Shown here: piece after piece, positions 1 to 7,783 of the stretch
Layout: each line of letters opens with the position of its first letter
Numbering within the stretch: the stretch's first letter is position 1
Origin: Streptomyces sp. SLBN-118
Lineage (GTDB): Bacteria; Actinomycetota; Actinomycetes; Streptomycetales; Streptomycetaceae
NCBI RefSeq assembly: GCF_006715635.1
Contig: NZ_VFNP01000002.1
Coordinates: 992,001-1,056,000 of the forward strand
Length of the DNA: 64,000 bases
Direction of reading: 5' to 3'
Notes under the pieces: model-generated
Told to the model about the DNA's origin: nothing
What the model saw: the letters and a program-made list of their open reading frames with translations, nothing else
Database searches by the model: none
Made by a program: the position numbers and the translations under genes

Positions 1-385
1 CCGAATAATCGCGATTGCGCCGCCCTGCGGAGAGGAAGTCCAGGCTGCCGCCCTGCGGAAAGGCCCAGTCGAGGGAGGTCGCGTGCGGCCTGACCCGCGC
101 GTACTCACGGTGCCAGTCGGGTTCGCGCTGCGCGGGCCGCCGTGCCTCCTCCTGGTACTCGGTGATCAGATTGATCAGCCCGGGAGTGGCTTCCAGGACG
201 GGGAGATCGAGAAACGGGTGGAAGAAGCGGTGCAGGCCCGGTGCTTCCAGGTCCCAGTCGACGGCCAGTACCCGGTAGCCGTTCGCCGCGAGGATCCAGG
301 CGACGTTGGCCAGCGCCATGGTGCGCCCCGTGCCGCCCTTGTACGAGTAGAAGGTGACGATGGTGCCTTCGCGATTCGCTGTCAT
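1..385 (-). CDS. fxsT: FxSxx-COOH system P-loop/TPR protein FxsT, N-terminal fragment (runs off window)
   Basis: The reading frame starts at ATG 385-383 and stays open to base 1, giving about 128 residues of a much longer protein. Residues 8-40 hold a MinD/ParA-like deviant Walker A, VTFYSYKGGTGRT, followed by an AVDWDLEAPGLHRFF segment typical of these ATPases. In the family the protein continues into TIR, NB-ARC-like NTPase and TPR regions, none of which can be seen here. The start codon overlaps the fxsC stop as ATGA, so the two are probably translationally coupled and belong to one operon with fxsA and fxsB. The role is unknown; it is taken to be the regulatory or effector component of the fxs peptide system. 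Confidence 0.85.
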   Translation of the reverse strand, partial: MTANREGTIVTFYSYKGGTGRTMALANVAWILAANGYRVLAVDWDLEAPGLHRFFHPFLDLPVLEATPGLINLITEYQEEARRPAQREPDWHREYARVRPHATSLDWAFPQGGSLDFLSAGRRNRDYS

Positions 386-1716
386 GGCGACTCCTCCCCC
401 TTGTCGGCGTTGCCTTGTGACTGCTCCGTCTCACGAGCGGTGCTTGCGGGAACTGCCGCTCCGTAGCCGATGCCGGACGGAAGCACCCGTGGGATCGGAG
501 CGCTGGGCCCCTGCGGCGGATAGGTCCTCGCATGGGCCGCGTAATGCCTCTCCGCCGACTTCACGGCGCCCGGCAGCTCCTGACTGAACGCCTCCAGTGT
601 GGGCAGTCCACCACTCGACGACCGATGCCCGCCACTCGCTTCCGGCCGCGGAGCCAGAGACTCTTCCGTGGCCGCACTCAACTCCTCCTCCCGCTGGCGC
701 GAATCGGGGTCCTCCCGATTCCAGGGGATCATGATGCTGATCCACGGCCGGTCCTCGGCGCACAGACGCCGCACCAGCTCCCTGTGGTGCGGCGCGTCGA
801 GGGCCCAGCGGTCCAGCAGCAGCAGGCCCGGCGCCCGTGGCGGCCCCGGAGCCAGGAGGCGCTCCGCCTCGGTCTCGAAATCCCCCACGCTCACCCGGTA
901 ATCCAGGTTTCTGACGAGATCGACGGCGTGGTCGGCGATCGGCCTGGAGGATTTGGGATGGTACGGATTCCAGTCGCGCGGGTGGGTGCCGTAGCAGTCG
1001 GAGCCGCGGTCCTGCGGAAGGCTGGAGCGGGAACAGGCGAGGACCGACACCTCCATCTCCCGTGGACGGCCGGGAGGTCCGAACGCGCTGGGCATCGACC
1101 CGTAGTCCTGGCGGGGATCGCCCTCGGACATCTGTGTCTGCTCCGCCACGCTCACGATGCGCTTCGCGAGGAGATAGACCGCGCGCTCGTACTGGTCCCG
1201 TAAGTATCTGAGCTTGATCAGCCCGTAGAAGCCCTCGTCCGCATAATCCTCCCCGAAGGTCGCATGATTGAACTGCAACCGCTCGGCCGGATGCGGCAGT
1301 TGCCTCGCCGGCACCGGAACCCACAAGGCCGGAACGATCCCCGTCACCGGGCTGCTGTTGCTGCGTGCCTGATGGTGGGCCGCGCGTTTGGAGAAAACAA
1401 ACCATTCACGGCCGCACTGTTCACTCAGGAAGTAGCGCGGCGAATACAGCGGCACAAAGACCCTGCAGTACGCCAGGGCCTCCGACAGCCGCTCCTGCCA
1501 GCCTTCCCCGGGCTGCATCTGCTGATCGAGGAACCCGGCCGAGGCCCCGGCCGGAAGCGAGGTGAGCTGGCGTACGTGGTCGCACAGATCACTGTGCAGC
1601 CTCTTCACCCAGATGTTCGGGTCTTTGTCCTTCGGATGATTCTTCGGCGTGTGTGCATAGCTGAGGAAGAAGTATGGCTCTGATCCATCTCCCCCCGCCC
1701 CCATGGCTCCAAGCAA
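382..1716 (-). CDS. fxsC: TIR-like protein FxsC
   Basis: The 444-aa protein has a TIR-like N-terminal region, with YFFLSYAHT at about residues 14-22 and further conserved blocks FLDQQM, GWQERLSEAL and FVPLYSPRYF by about residue 105. This is the FxsC pattern. The C-terminal half looks like a response-element fold followed by a low-complexity Ser/Pro/Glu tail. A TTG start is taken at 1716 because GGGGGAG lies 6 nt upstream; an internal ATG at 1704 has only a closely spaced GGAG. It sits between fxsB and fxsT and overlaps fxsT by 4 nt. No catalytic NADase activity can be claimed from sequence alone, so signalling or scaffolding within the fxs system is inference. Confidence 0.82.
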   Translation of the reverse strand: MLGAMGAGGDGSEPYFFLSYAHTPKNHPKDKDPNIWVKRLHSDLCDHVRQLTSLPAGASAGFLDQQMQPGEGWQERLSEALAYCRVFVPLYSPRYFLSEQCGREWFVFSKRAAHHQARSNSSPVTGIVPALWVPVPARQLPHPAERLQFNHATFGEDYADEGFYGLIKLRYLRDQYERAVYLLAKRIVSVAEQTQMSEGDPRQDYGSMPSAFGPPGRPREMEVSVLACSRSSLPQDRGSDCYGTHPRDWNPYHPKSSRPIADHAVDLVRNLDYRVSVGDFETEAERLLAPGPPRAPGLLLLDRWALDAPHHRELVRRLCAEDRPWISIMIPWNREDPDSRQREEELSAATEESLAPRPEASGGHRSSSGGLPTLEAFSQELPGAVKSAERHYAAHARTYPPQGPSAPIPRVLPSGIGYGAAVPASTARETEQSQGNADKGEESP

Positions 1717-1810
1717 CGACGTCTCCCCCGGTCCATGTCGATGGATCCCTCAGTGTAGAAACGCCAATTACTCAGCGGAACAGCGCGAACACGCCTGGCC
1801 GCGTTTCCCT

Positions 1811-4111
1811 TCAGTCCATCGAGTGGAGCCTGTCGGCCATCCCCGAGACAAATCGCTCACCGAGCGGCGTCAGCGCGCCTGATCCGGCCAGCTCCTCGAT
1901 CGCCTTGGCTGCCTGTTGCCGCCGGTCGGCGCCCTGTGCCTGGGCCGTGCGTGCGGACTTGCCGTCCGCAGTGCGCCCCCGCACGCGCCAGAAGTCCGCC
2001 ACTGCGAGCAGTGCGTACGCCTCCTGCATCAGGCCGACGAGCGGCCCTGGGCAGAGATCGTGACGGTCCAGTACCGCCCCCAGCTTCATCCGCTGGAATT
2101 CACGGATGATCAGCAGTGCCAGCCGGTCCGGCGCGCCGGGCCTGACCGACCCCACCGCCCCGAATGCTTCCCTGGACGCGGCGCCGACATCGCCGCCGTC
2201 CGGAGAGTGAAGCGGCGTGATGACCGGCAGTCCGGCCGCCAAACCCGCTCCGAACAAGGGAAGTTGACGCTGAATCAACGACCAGGCGCCGGTCAGGTCC
2301 TCCGCCCACAGCTTCGCCTCGGCGACGGACAGGCGCTGAGCCACGGGACACTCATAAACGTCTCGCAGTGGGTCGGTGTCCTCCAACGCCACGGTCCAGC
2401 CCGGAAGTTCGACCAGCCGCACGGGCCGCCAGTGCGGAGTGAGTCCGTCCACCCCCTCCTCCCAGGCGATCCGCAGCATCCGGCCCGCAGCCCGTAAGGA
2501 AAAGCCCTCAACGTCCATGGCCACCTCCGCGTGGCCGGATTCGTGTCCGAGGGTCACCGCACCGATGCCTGGCAGCCGCAGCAGTCCGTCGCTGACCGGG
2601 ACGACAACCGAGACGTCGCTCCGCGCCCTCATCGCACTGGCCGCCGCGAGCTCGGCGAGACCTGCCGCGATGGTCCCCGAACCCCAGCCCTTCAGGATGC
2701 GCAGGGCCCATGGACGCGTATACGGATGAGCCAGCACCGCATCCACCGCATGCGGGGCATCCTGATCCAGCTGCCTCAGCAGCTGCCATGCCGCCGCAGC
2801 AGCCTTGTCGCCGGCCGGGGCACGTTCGCCCACGGCGGCCAGCAGTTCGCGGTTGAGGCCGAGTTGGGCGGCCACCAGGCGCCCCACGATTTCCGCGCTG
2901 CCGAATCCCGTGGCCAGTTCGTCGAGGTCCGCGGCTTCCCCTGAACCCAGGGGCCCCGCAGGCTGCCGCGCCGCGGCGGCTTCCCTGTCGCGGATGCCCG
3001 TGATCAGTGCCATCAGATCCGGGCAGAAGACGGAGGGATTGTCGAAGCCGCTTCCGGTCCGGTAGCGGTGGGCATAGAGGCCACCCCCGCAGGAGGTGAC
3101 CACTGGGCAGGCTCGGCACTGATCGCTCAGCTGCTCGACTCCCAGCTGGCGGGCAAGCAGTCCTGGATGTTCCAGCACCTCGTCCACGGAGTTCGCGAAG
3201 ACGTCCATGCCGGTGACAGGTGCGCCGTCATAGGCCGTTTTGAGGCTGTCGGCCTGTTCGAAGGTGCCGTCGGTCTCGATGACCACAAGATCCGCGGGTG
3301 CCAGTCCCAGCGACTCGGTCAGGCTGCTCTCACCGCGCAGCGTGCGCAGTACGGAGTCGAAGATCCGCACGGGGACCGGCCGCCCGGAACCGTCCCAGCG
3401 CCGGTAGACGGCATCGAGCCAGTCCGCGTAGGGCGTCGCCGACGCCCCCGGCCGCGGGGGCGGTACGTCCCAGGTCGCATGGGGCAGAAGGAAGTCGATG
3501 CGCGGCGGGCGCAGGGCGACGAGGGCGTCGTAGACCGCCAGCGGGTCGTTCTCGACATCGATCGTGCACAGAAGTCCCGCGAACAGCCTCCGATACGTGG
3601 GCCGGTTGAGGAGATCCACTGCACGCAGCACCTGCGGATGGCTGCTGCGGCCGTCGGCATAGCGCCGATGGCGGTCGTTTGATGCCTTGTCACCGTCGAG
3701 CGATACGCCGACTTTGATGTCCAGCTCGGCGAAGAGATCACAGAAGCGCTCGTTGAGGAGCACTCCGTTGGTGTGAATGCGCAGATCGAGGGCGCACACA
3801 CCGTCCAGGGCGCTGTACAGCTCCTCGGCGGCCTTCCTTAATCGGATGGGCCCGGCCAGCAGGGGCTCACCGCCGTGCAGCACGACCTGGACCAGTGAAA
3901 GCCTGTGGGCCCGGGCATGCTCGGCGATGCGTGCCGCCGTCTTCTCCATGGCCTTCTCGGGCATTGCCCTGGGCCGGCCGCGCCAGCTCGAGTCCGCGTG
4001 CTCGTAGACATAGCAATGATCACACGCGAGATCACAACGGCTATGCACCTTGAGCACGAACTGGCTCAACGACGGGAGTGGCCGGTCCACGGCTCTGCTC
4101 CGTTCAGTCAC
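1811..4111 (-). CDS. fxsB: FxsB radical SAM/SPASM maturase with HEXXH-type C-terminal domain
   Basis: This 766-aa enzyme has the radical SAM cluster motif CxxxCxxC at C26, C30 and C33, then GGEP at 80-83. A SPASM-type cysteine set lies at 332-363 (QCRACPVVTSC and a later FCPD). Residues 400-760 match the putative peptide-modification domain that normally carries HEXXH. Here the expected motif position, after AFGAVGS, reads REFQR (670-674), so both metal-ligand histidines are replaced. Family knowledge: FxsB-type maturases install an aromatic ring-to-Cbeta crosslink (three-residue cyclophane) in precursors with an aromatic-x-Ser motif. The GTG start follows the fxsA stop directly (TGAGTG), so substrate and enzyme are co-expressed. 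A 94-nt gap separates it from fxsC. Confidence 0.9.
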   Translation of the reverse strand: MTERSRAVDRPLPSLSQFVLKVHSRCDLACDHCYVYEHADSSWRGRPRAMPEKAMEKTAARIAEHARAHRLSLVQVVLHGGEPLLAGPIRLRKAAEELYSALDGVCALDLRIHTNGVLLNERFCDLFAELDIKVGVSLDGDKASNDRHRRYADGRSSHPQVLRAVDLLNRPTYRRLFAGLLCTIDVENDPLAVYDALVALRPPRIDFLLPHATWDVPPPRPGASATPYADWLDAVYRRWDGSGRPVPVRIFDSVLRTLRGESSLTESLGLAPADLVVIETDGTFEQADSLKTAYDGAPVTGMDVFANSVDEVLEHPGLLARQLGVEQLSDQCRACPVVTSCGGGLYAHRYRTGSGFDNPSVFCPDLMALITGIRDREAAAARQPAGPLGSGEAADLDELATGFGSAEIVGRLVAAQLGLNRELLAAVGERAPAGDKAAAAAWQLLRQLDQDAPHAVDAVLAHPYTRPWALRILKGWGSGTIAAGLAELAAASAMRARSDVSVVVPVSDGLLRLPGIGAVTLGHESGHAEVAMDVEGFSLRAAGRMLRIAWEEGVDGLTPHWRPVRLVELPGWTVALEDTDPLRDVYECPVAQRLSVAEAKLWAEDLTGAWSLIQRQLPLFGAGLAAGLPVITPLHSPDGGDVGAASREAFGAVGSVRPGAPDRLALLIIREFQRMKLGAVLDRHDLCPGPLVGLMQEAYALLAVADFWRVRGRTADGKSARTAQAQGADRRQQAAKAIEELAGSGALTPLGERFVSGMADRLHSMD

Positions 4112-4303
4112 TCAGATCGATGACTGAAAGGATGCACTCTTCGGACTTGCCCCATCACTGGTCGACAGAAGTCGACGGACGGACGCTGACAGGTCCCCAC
4201 CAGCGTGGCCAATGGCCTGTTTGGCCAGCGGCTCCCGATGGGTAACCTGCTGACGGGGTGCGGCCTCGGGCCTGCCGACCGCGGAGACAAGGGCAGTGTC
4301 CAT
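4112..4303 (-). CDS. fxsA: FxsA precursor peptide ending in FxSxx
   Basis: A 63-aa peptide ends at its last five residues in Phe-Gln-Ser-Ser-Ile, which fits the FxSxx-COOH signature exactly (F59, S61). The N-terminal part has no signal peptide or membrane segment and would act as leader. ATG 4303-4301 is preceded by GAAAGG at suitable spacing. Its stop abuts the fxsB GTG with no intervening base. The Phe-Gln-Ser tripeptide is the expected crosslink site for FxsB; that step is inferred from studied relatives and is not visible in DNA. The 236-nt gap upstream (4304-4539) is comparatively AT-rich and probably carries the operon promoter, but I could not pick -35/-10 boxes with confidence. Confidence 0.85.
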   Translation of the reverse strand: MDTALVSAVGRPEAAPRQQVTHREPLAKQAIGHAGGDLSASVRRLLSTSDGASPKSASFQSSI

Positions 4304-4539
4304 TGAGCGCCTTTCAGTATGGATGGCTCATGGAACGCAGGAACGCGCACCAGTGAGACTATTGTGAAGCAATACTGCCTATTCGGACATTTCGCGCAAC
4401 ACGTGTCCCCATCGGCGCCAACGAATGTCAAGCGCTTCGGTTCTCGATTGCCTCATCAGGCCAGCCATTCGGGCGACACGCGCGGGCGCGCGTACCAGAG
4501 TAAGAGGCAGCCGCACACCGACGCCATGGCCTGCGCTAC

Positions 4540-5103
4540 TCAAGACGTCTCGATTCCGAGACGTTCGACGACGACCGCGCCCGGCAACTCCACGAACGCC
4601 TTCCCAGGCACGATCAGCTTCCCGCGCCGGCGCCCGCTTCCGATCAGCACCCACTCCGTGTCGACCACCGCGGAGTCGACGAGCAGCGGCCAGTCGGCGG
4701 GCAGCCCGATGGGTGTGATGCCGCCGTACTCCATCCCCGTCTCGCCGACCGCTGTTTCCATCGAGGCGAACGAGGCCTTGCGGGCGCCCAGTTGCCTGCG
4801 GACGGCGCCGTTCACATCGATCCGCGTACTCGACAGGACCACACACGCCGCGAGCGTCGACTCGCCGCCCCGCTTGCCCGAGACGACCACACAGTTCGCC
4901 GACTGTTCGAGCAGGTCCTGCCCGTAGTGCTCGACGAAGGCGGCGGTGTCCGCGATCTCCGGGTCGGTGTCGACGTAGATCAGCTGCTCAACGGGGATGT
5001 CGCCGTGCCACGCCCGTACGGCGTCGGCGACGGGCGCTGTGAGTAGTTCGAGGCAGTCGACCGCGGGCCGGGCGTCGTCGAAAGTGCCGATGGGAGCGTG
5101 CAT
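4540..5103 (-). CDS. YbaK/EbsC-family aminoacyl-tRNA deacylase-like protein
   Basis: The 187-aa protein matches the YbaK/ProX editing fold: a central segment with CVVVSGKRGGES, the AACVVLSSTRIDVNGAVRRQLGARKASFAS block that places the conserved lysine, and a GGITPIGLP loop near residue 128. Members hydrolyse mischarged aminoacyl-tRNA in trans and act in the cytosol. The substrate (Cys-tRNAPro, Ala-tRNAPro or other) cannot be read from the sequence. It lies downstream of the XRE-cupin regulator on the same strand, 44 nt away, so co-transcription is possible. Length and motifs look complete. Confidence 0.8.
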   Translation of the reverse strand: MHAPIGTFDDARPAVDCLELLTAPVADAVRAWHGDIPVEQLIYVDTDPEIADTAAFVEHYGQDLLEQSANCVVVSGKRGGESTLAACVVLSSTRIDVNGAVRRQLGARKASFASMETAVGETGMEYGGITPIGLPADWPLLVDSAVVDTEWVLIGSGRRRGKLIVPGKAFVELPGAVVVERLGIETS

Positions 5104-5147
5104 GGGATCACGCTAACAGCCGCTCCCGCACCGGCGGTTGAGGCGCC

Positions 5148-5720
5148 TCAGCGCACCGGCGGGATCGAGACGGCCATCGTCATCTCCACCGGCTCGTCCC
5201 CTTCGTTCCGGTAGGCGTGCGGGACGCTCGCCTCGAAGGTGGCGGACGTGCCGGCCGGTACGGTGTGGGACTCGCCGTCGACGACGAGGGTGAGCTCGCC
5301 GGCGGTCACATGGAGCAGCTCGACCGTGCCGTCCGGATGCGGGTCGGACTCGCTGGTGTCGCCGGGCATCAGCTTCCAGCCCCACAGTTCGAGCGGCCCG
5401 CGGCGCTCCGTGCCGACCAGCAGGGTCGTGAAGCTGCCGGTCGATGTGGACCACATGCGGACGGCCTGTTCCGGGGGTACGAGGCGGACCTGCGGGCCCT
5501 GCTCGTAGTCGAGAAGCGTGGTGATGCTGACGCCGAGGGCGTCGGCGAGCTTCACCGTGGTCCCGACGCTCGGATTCGTACGCGCCTGCTCGATCTGGAT
5601 GATCATGCCCCGGCTGACGCCCGCCCGGGCGGCGAGGGCATCGAGCGTGAGGCCCCGCTCACCGCGCCAGCGCTTGAGATTGCGGGCGAGCGACTGCGTG
5701 AGCTGGTCGAGGTCCGACAC
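5148..5720 (-). CDS. XRE-family regulator with C-terminal cupin domain
   Basis: The start is taken at GTG 5720-5718 (MSDLDQL..., 190 aa). An upstream TTG at 5771 would add 17 residues without better support. Residues about 10-65 form an XRE helix-turn-helix (LTLDALAARAGVSRGMIIQIEQ). Residues about 110-185 form a cupin with SDPHPDGTVELLHVTAGELTLVVDGE and VPAGTSATFEASVPHAY. Such proteins sense a small ligand or metal with the cupin and repress nearby genes. It is divergent from an EamA exporter at 5831, and the gap carries a strong palindrome, so autoregulation and control of the exporter are likely. Confidence 0.88.
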   Translation of the reverse strand: MSDLDQLTQSLARNLKRWRGERGLTLDALAARAGVSRGMIIQIEQARTNPSVGTTVKLADALGVSITTLLDYEQGPQVRLVPPEQAVRMWSTSTGSFTTLLVGTERRGPLELWGWKLMPGDTSESDPHPDGTVELLHVTAGELTLVVDGESHTVPAGTSATFEASVPHAYRNEGDEPVEMTMAVSIPPVR

Positions 5721-5776
5721 ATTCCGTCCAAGCGTCCGGCGCCGTCCAATATTCTGGATGACAGAGTTCAATACAT

Positions 5777-5795
5777 TGCACTACCGTGTGGTGCA
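5777..5795. promoter_or_regulatory. Palindromic operator between XRE-cupin regulator and EamA exporter
   Basis: TGCACTAC, 3 nt, GTGGTGCA: an 8-bp inverted repeat with one mismatch, lying in the 110-bp divergent gap. It is placed to overlap the promoters of both the regulator (start 5720) and the exporter (start 5831). Assignment to the XRE-cupin protein is inference from position. Confidence 0.5.
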
Positions 5796-5830
5796 CCCAT
5801 CGTTCACTGCACTGTACTGCGAGGCTCGCC

Positions 5831-6697
5831 ATGACCGCACTGTTCGCCCTGGCCACCAGCCTCCTGTGGGGGCTGGCCGACTTCGGCGGCGGACTGCTGA
5901 CACGACGCACGCCGGCGCTCACAGTCGTCGTCGCCTCGCAGTCGATCGCGGTGGTGGTACTGGGCGCCGTCGTCGTCGCCACCGGCGGCTGGGCAGAGGC
6001 CGGACCTCAGCTCTGGTACGCCGCCGCGGCGGGCGCCGTCGGCCCCGTGGCCATGCTCTCCTTCTACAGGGCGCTCGCGCTCGGCCCGATGGGTGTGGTC
6101 TCCCCGCTCGGCTCACTGGGCGTCGCGGTCCCCGTCGCCATTGGTCTGATCCTCGGCGAGCGGCCCGGGCTGCTGCAGGTCGCCGGAATCGCCGTCGCCG
6201 TGGCCGGAATCGTGCTGGCGGGCGGCCCCCAGCTGCGCGGGGCGCCCGTGCAGCGTCAGGCCATCCTGCTGACCCTTCTCGCCGCCTTCGGTTTCGGCGC
6301 GGTGATGGCCCTGATCTCCCAGGCCTCGACCACGATCACCGGTCTCTTCCTCGCCCTGTTCGTACAGCGCGTCACGAATGTGGCGGTCGGCGGCGCGGCC
6401 CTGTTCGTATCGGTGAAGCGGGGGGCGCGGGCGCTGCCCGAGGACGACGGGATGCGGGCCGTGTGGGCCTCGATCCCGGCGCTCGCCTTCGTCGGCCTGG
6501 CCGACGTCGCGGCCAACGGCACGTACTCCATCGCCGCGCAGCACGGCCCCGTCACCATCGCCGCCGTACTCGCGAACCTGTACCCGGTGGTGACGGTCCT
6601 CGCCGCACTCCTGCTGCTCAAGGAACGGCTGCGTGCGGTTCAGGCGACAGGCGCGGGGCTCGCGCTGATGGGCACCGTCCTGCTGGCCACCGGCTGA
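5831..6697 (+). CDS. EamA/DMT-family transporter
   Basis: The 288-aa integral membrane protein has about ten hydrophobic segments and two EamA repeats (starting near residues 3 and 150). The typical motifs FYRALALGPMGVVSPLGSLGV and ANLYPVVTVLAALLLLKERL are present. ATG 5831 is chosen because it opens at TALFALATSLLWG, the usual first helix; upstream in-frame codons encode no plausible sequence. DMT proteins export amino acids, nucleotides or small metabolites by proton exchange; the cargo is not predictable. It is divergent from the XRE-cupin regulator and is probably its target. Confidence 0.88.
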   Translation: MTALFALATSLLWGLADFGGGLLTRRTPALTVVVASQSIAVVVLGAVVVATGGWAEAGPQLWYAAAAGAVGPVAMLSFYRALALGPMGVVSPLGSLGVAVPVAIGLILGERPGLLQVAGIAVAVAGIVLAGGPQLRGAPVQRQAILLTLLAAFGFGAVMALISQASTTITGLFLALFVQRVTNVAVGGAALFVSVKRGARALPEDDGMRAVWASIPALAFVGLADVAANGTYSIAAQHGPVTIAAVLANLYPVVTVLAALLLLKERLRAVQATGAGLALMGTVLLATG

Positions 6698-6712
6698 TCG
6701 GCGCCCCCTGCG

Positions 6713-7522
6713 TCAGCTCTCCTCCAGCTCCGCGAGCGCCAGCAGCTGCTCGGGGGTGATGCCCTCCGGGATGGGCACGGGAGCGGGCGTACGCAGCGGG
6801 GGCTGCCAGCCGCGCACCGGGTCCCAGCTGCGTACGACCCGGGCGGGTGCCCCGGCAACCACCGAGTGGTCGGGGACCTCGCCACGTACGACGGCGCCCG
6901 CCGCGACCACCACATTGCGGCCGAGCCGTGCACCGGGAAGGATCACCGCACCCGTGCCCAGCCAGCAACCGGGGCCGATCTCGACCGGCTCGGTGCGGGG
7001 CCACTGCCTGCCGACGGGCTCATGGGGGTCGTCGTAGCTGTGATTGGTCGAGGTGATGTAGACATACGGCCCGCAGTACGTGTCCGAGCCGATGGTCACC
7101 CTGGCGTCGGCGATGACGTGGCTGCCGCGGCCGAGAACCACGCCGCCGCCGAGCGTCAGGATGGGGTCGGCGCCCAGGTCGAGACCGGGCATCATCCCTG
7201 CCGTGAGGGTGACTTGTTCGGCGACGATGCAGTGGTCGCCGAGTTCGATCCACGCCTCGCCGAAGACGGTGCCCTGCGGGAAGGCGAGCCGGGTGCCCGA
7301 ACCGAGCCGGCGAAAGCGCAGCCGGCCGGGGTGCTCCGCGGTGACGGCACCTGTTTCCTGCACCCAGCGCCAGCCGCGCTGGACGGCGCGCGCGAGGACG
7401 CGCCGCCGCCAGGCGGCAAGCGATGAGAACGTGTTTCTGTTGCGGGGCACGCGCACACGGTAGTCGGCCCGCCCGGCCTGATCACGGCGGTGCGCTGTGA
7501 TGTTCGCCCCACCCCGCTTCAC
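6713..7522 (-). CDS. Left-handed beta-helix (hexapeptide) acyltransferase
   Basis: The protein is up to 269 aa. Hexapeptide repeats run from about residue 90 to 225 (ELGDHCIVAEQVTLTAGM, TLGGGVVLGRGSHVIADARVTIGSDTYCGPYVYI). The HSYDDPHEPVG loop supplies the catalytic-type histidine of the maltose/galactoside O-acetyltransferase group, and the VVAAGAVVRGEVPDHSVVAGAPARVVR ending is typical of that family. The GTG at 7522 has no clear ribosome binding site, and a later GTG in the segment RVRVPRN could be the true start, so the first 20-25 residues are doubtful. It converges on the EamA gene with 15 nt between stops. Acceptor and acyl donor are unknown. Confidence 0.82.
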   Translation of the reverse strand: MKRGGANITAHRRDQAGRADYRVRVPRNRNTFSSLAAWRRRVLARAVQRGWRWVQETGAVTAEHPGRLRFRRLGSGTRLAFPQGTVFGEAWIELGDHCIVAEQVTLTAGMMPGLDLGADPILTLGGGVVLGRGSHVIADARVTIGSDTYCGPYVYITSTNHSYDDPHEPVGRQWPRTEPVEIGPGCWLGTGAVILPGARLGRNVVVAAGAVVRGEVPDHSVVAGAPARVVRSWDPVRGWQPPLRTPAPVPIPEGITPEQLLALAELEES

Positions 7523-7783
7523 ACAAGGTTCTTGATCACCCGTCAGCGAGGACTCGACGTGCCCGGGGCCGGACCCCCCTGCCTCGGCGAGGCGGCCACC
7601 GCGGTGGGGACGTGGCGCGCGCTCGCCCGGCCTTCCGGCATCCCGGGCACAGCACCGAAGCGAGCACTCTGGCGGCCGCGACGGGACACGGCAACGGTGC
7701 GTTCCGCATTTCGGTGCCTGGAAGCTATGCCGTGGACCGGCGGGCGCCTATCCGTGAACGCGATCTACGGATACGCAAATAAA

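Noticed and set aside
2800..4111. HESGH string (residues 523-527) in FxsB taken as the metalloprotease HEXXH
   Set aside because: The surrounding sequence does not match the conserved region; the expected site lies at 670-674 and reads REFQR.
4304..4539. A specific promoter for the fxs operon
   Set aside because: The region is AT-richer and suitable, but no pair of boxes at correct spacing could be read with confidence.
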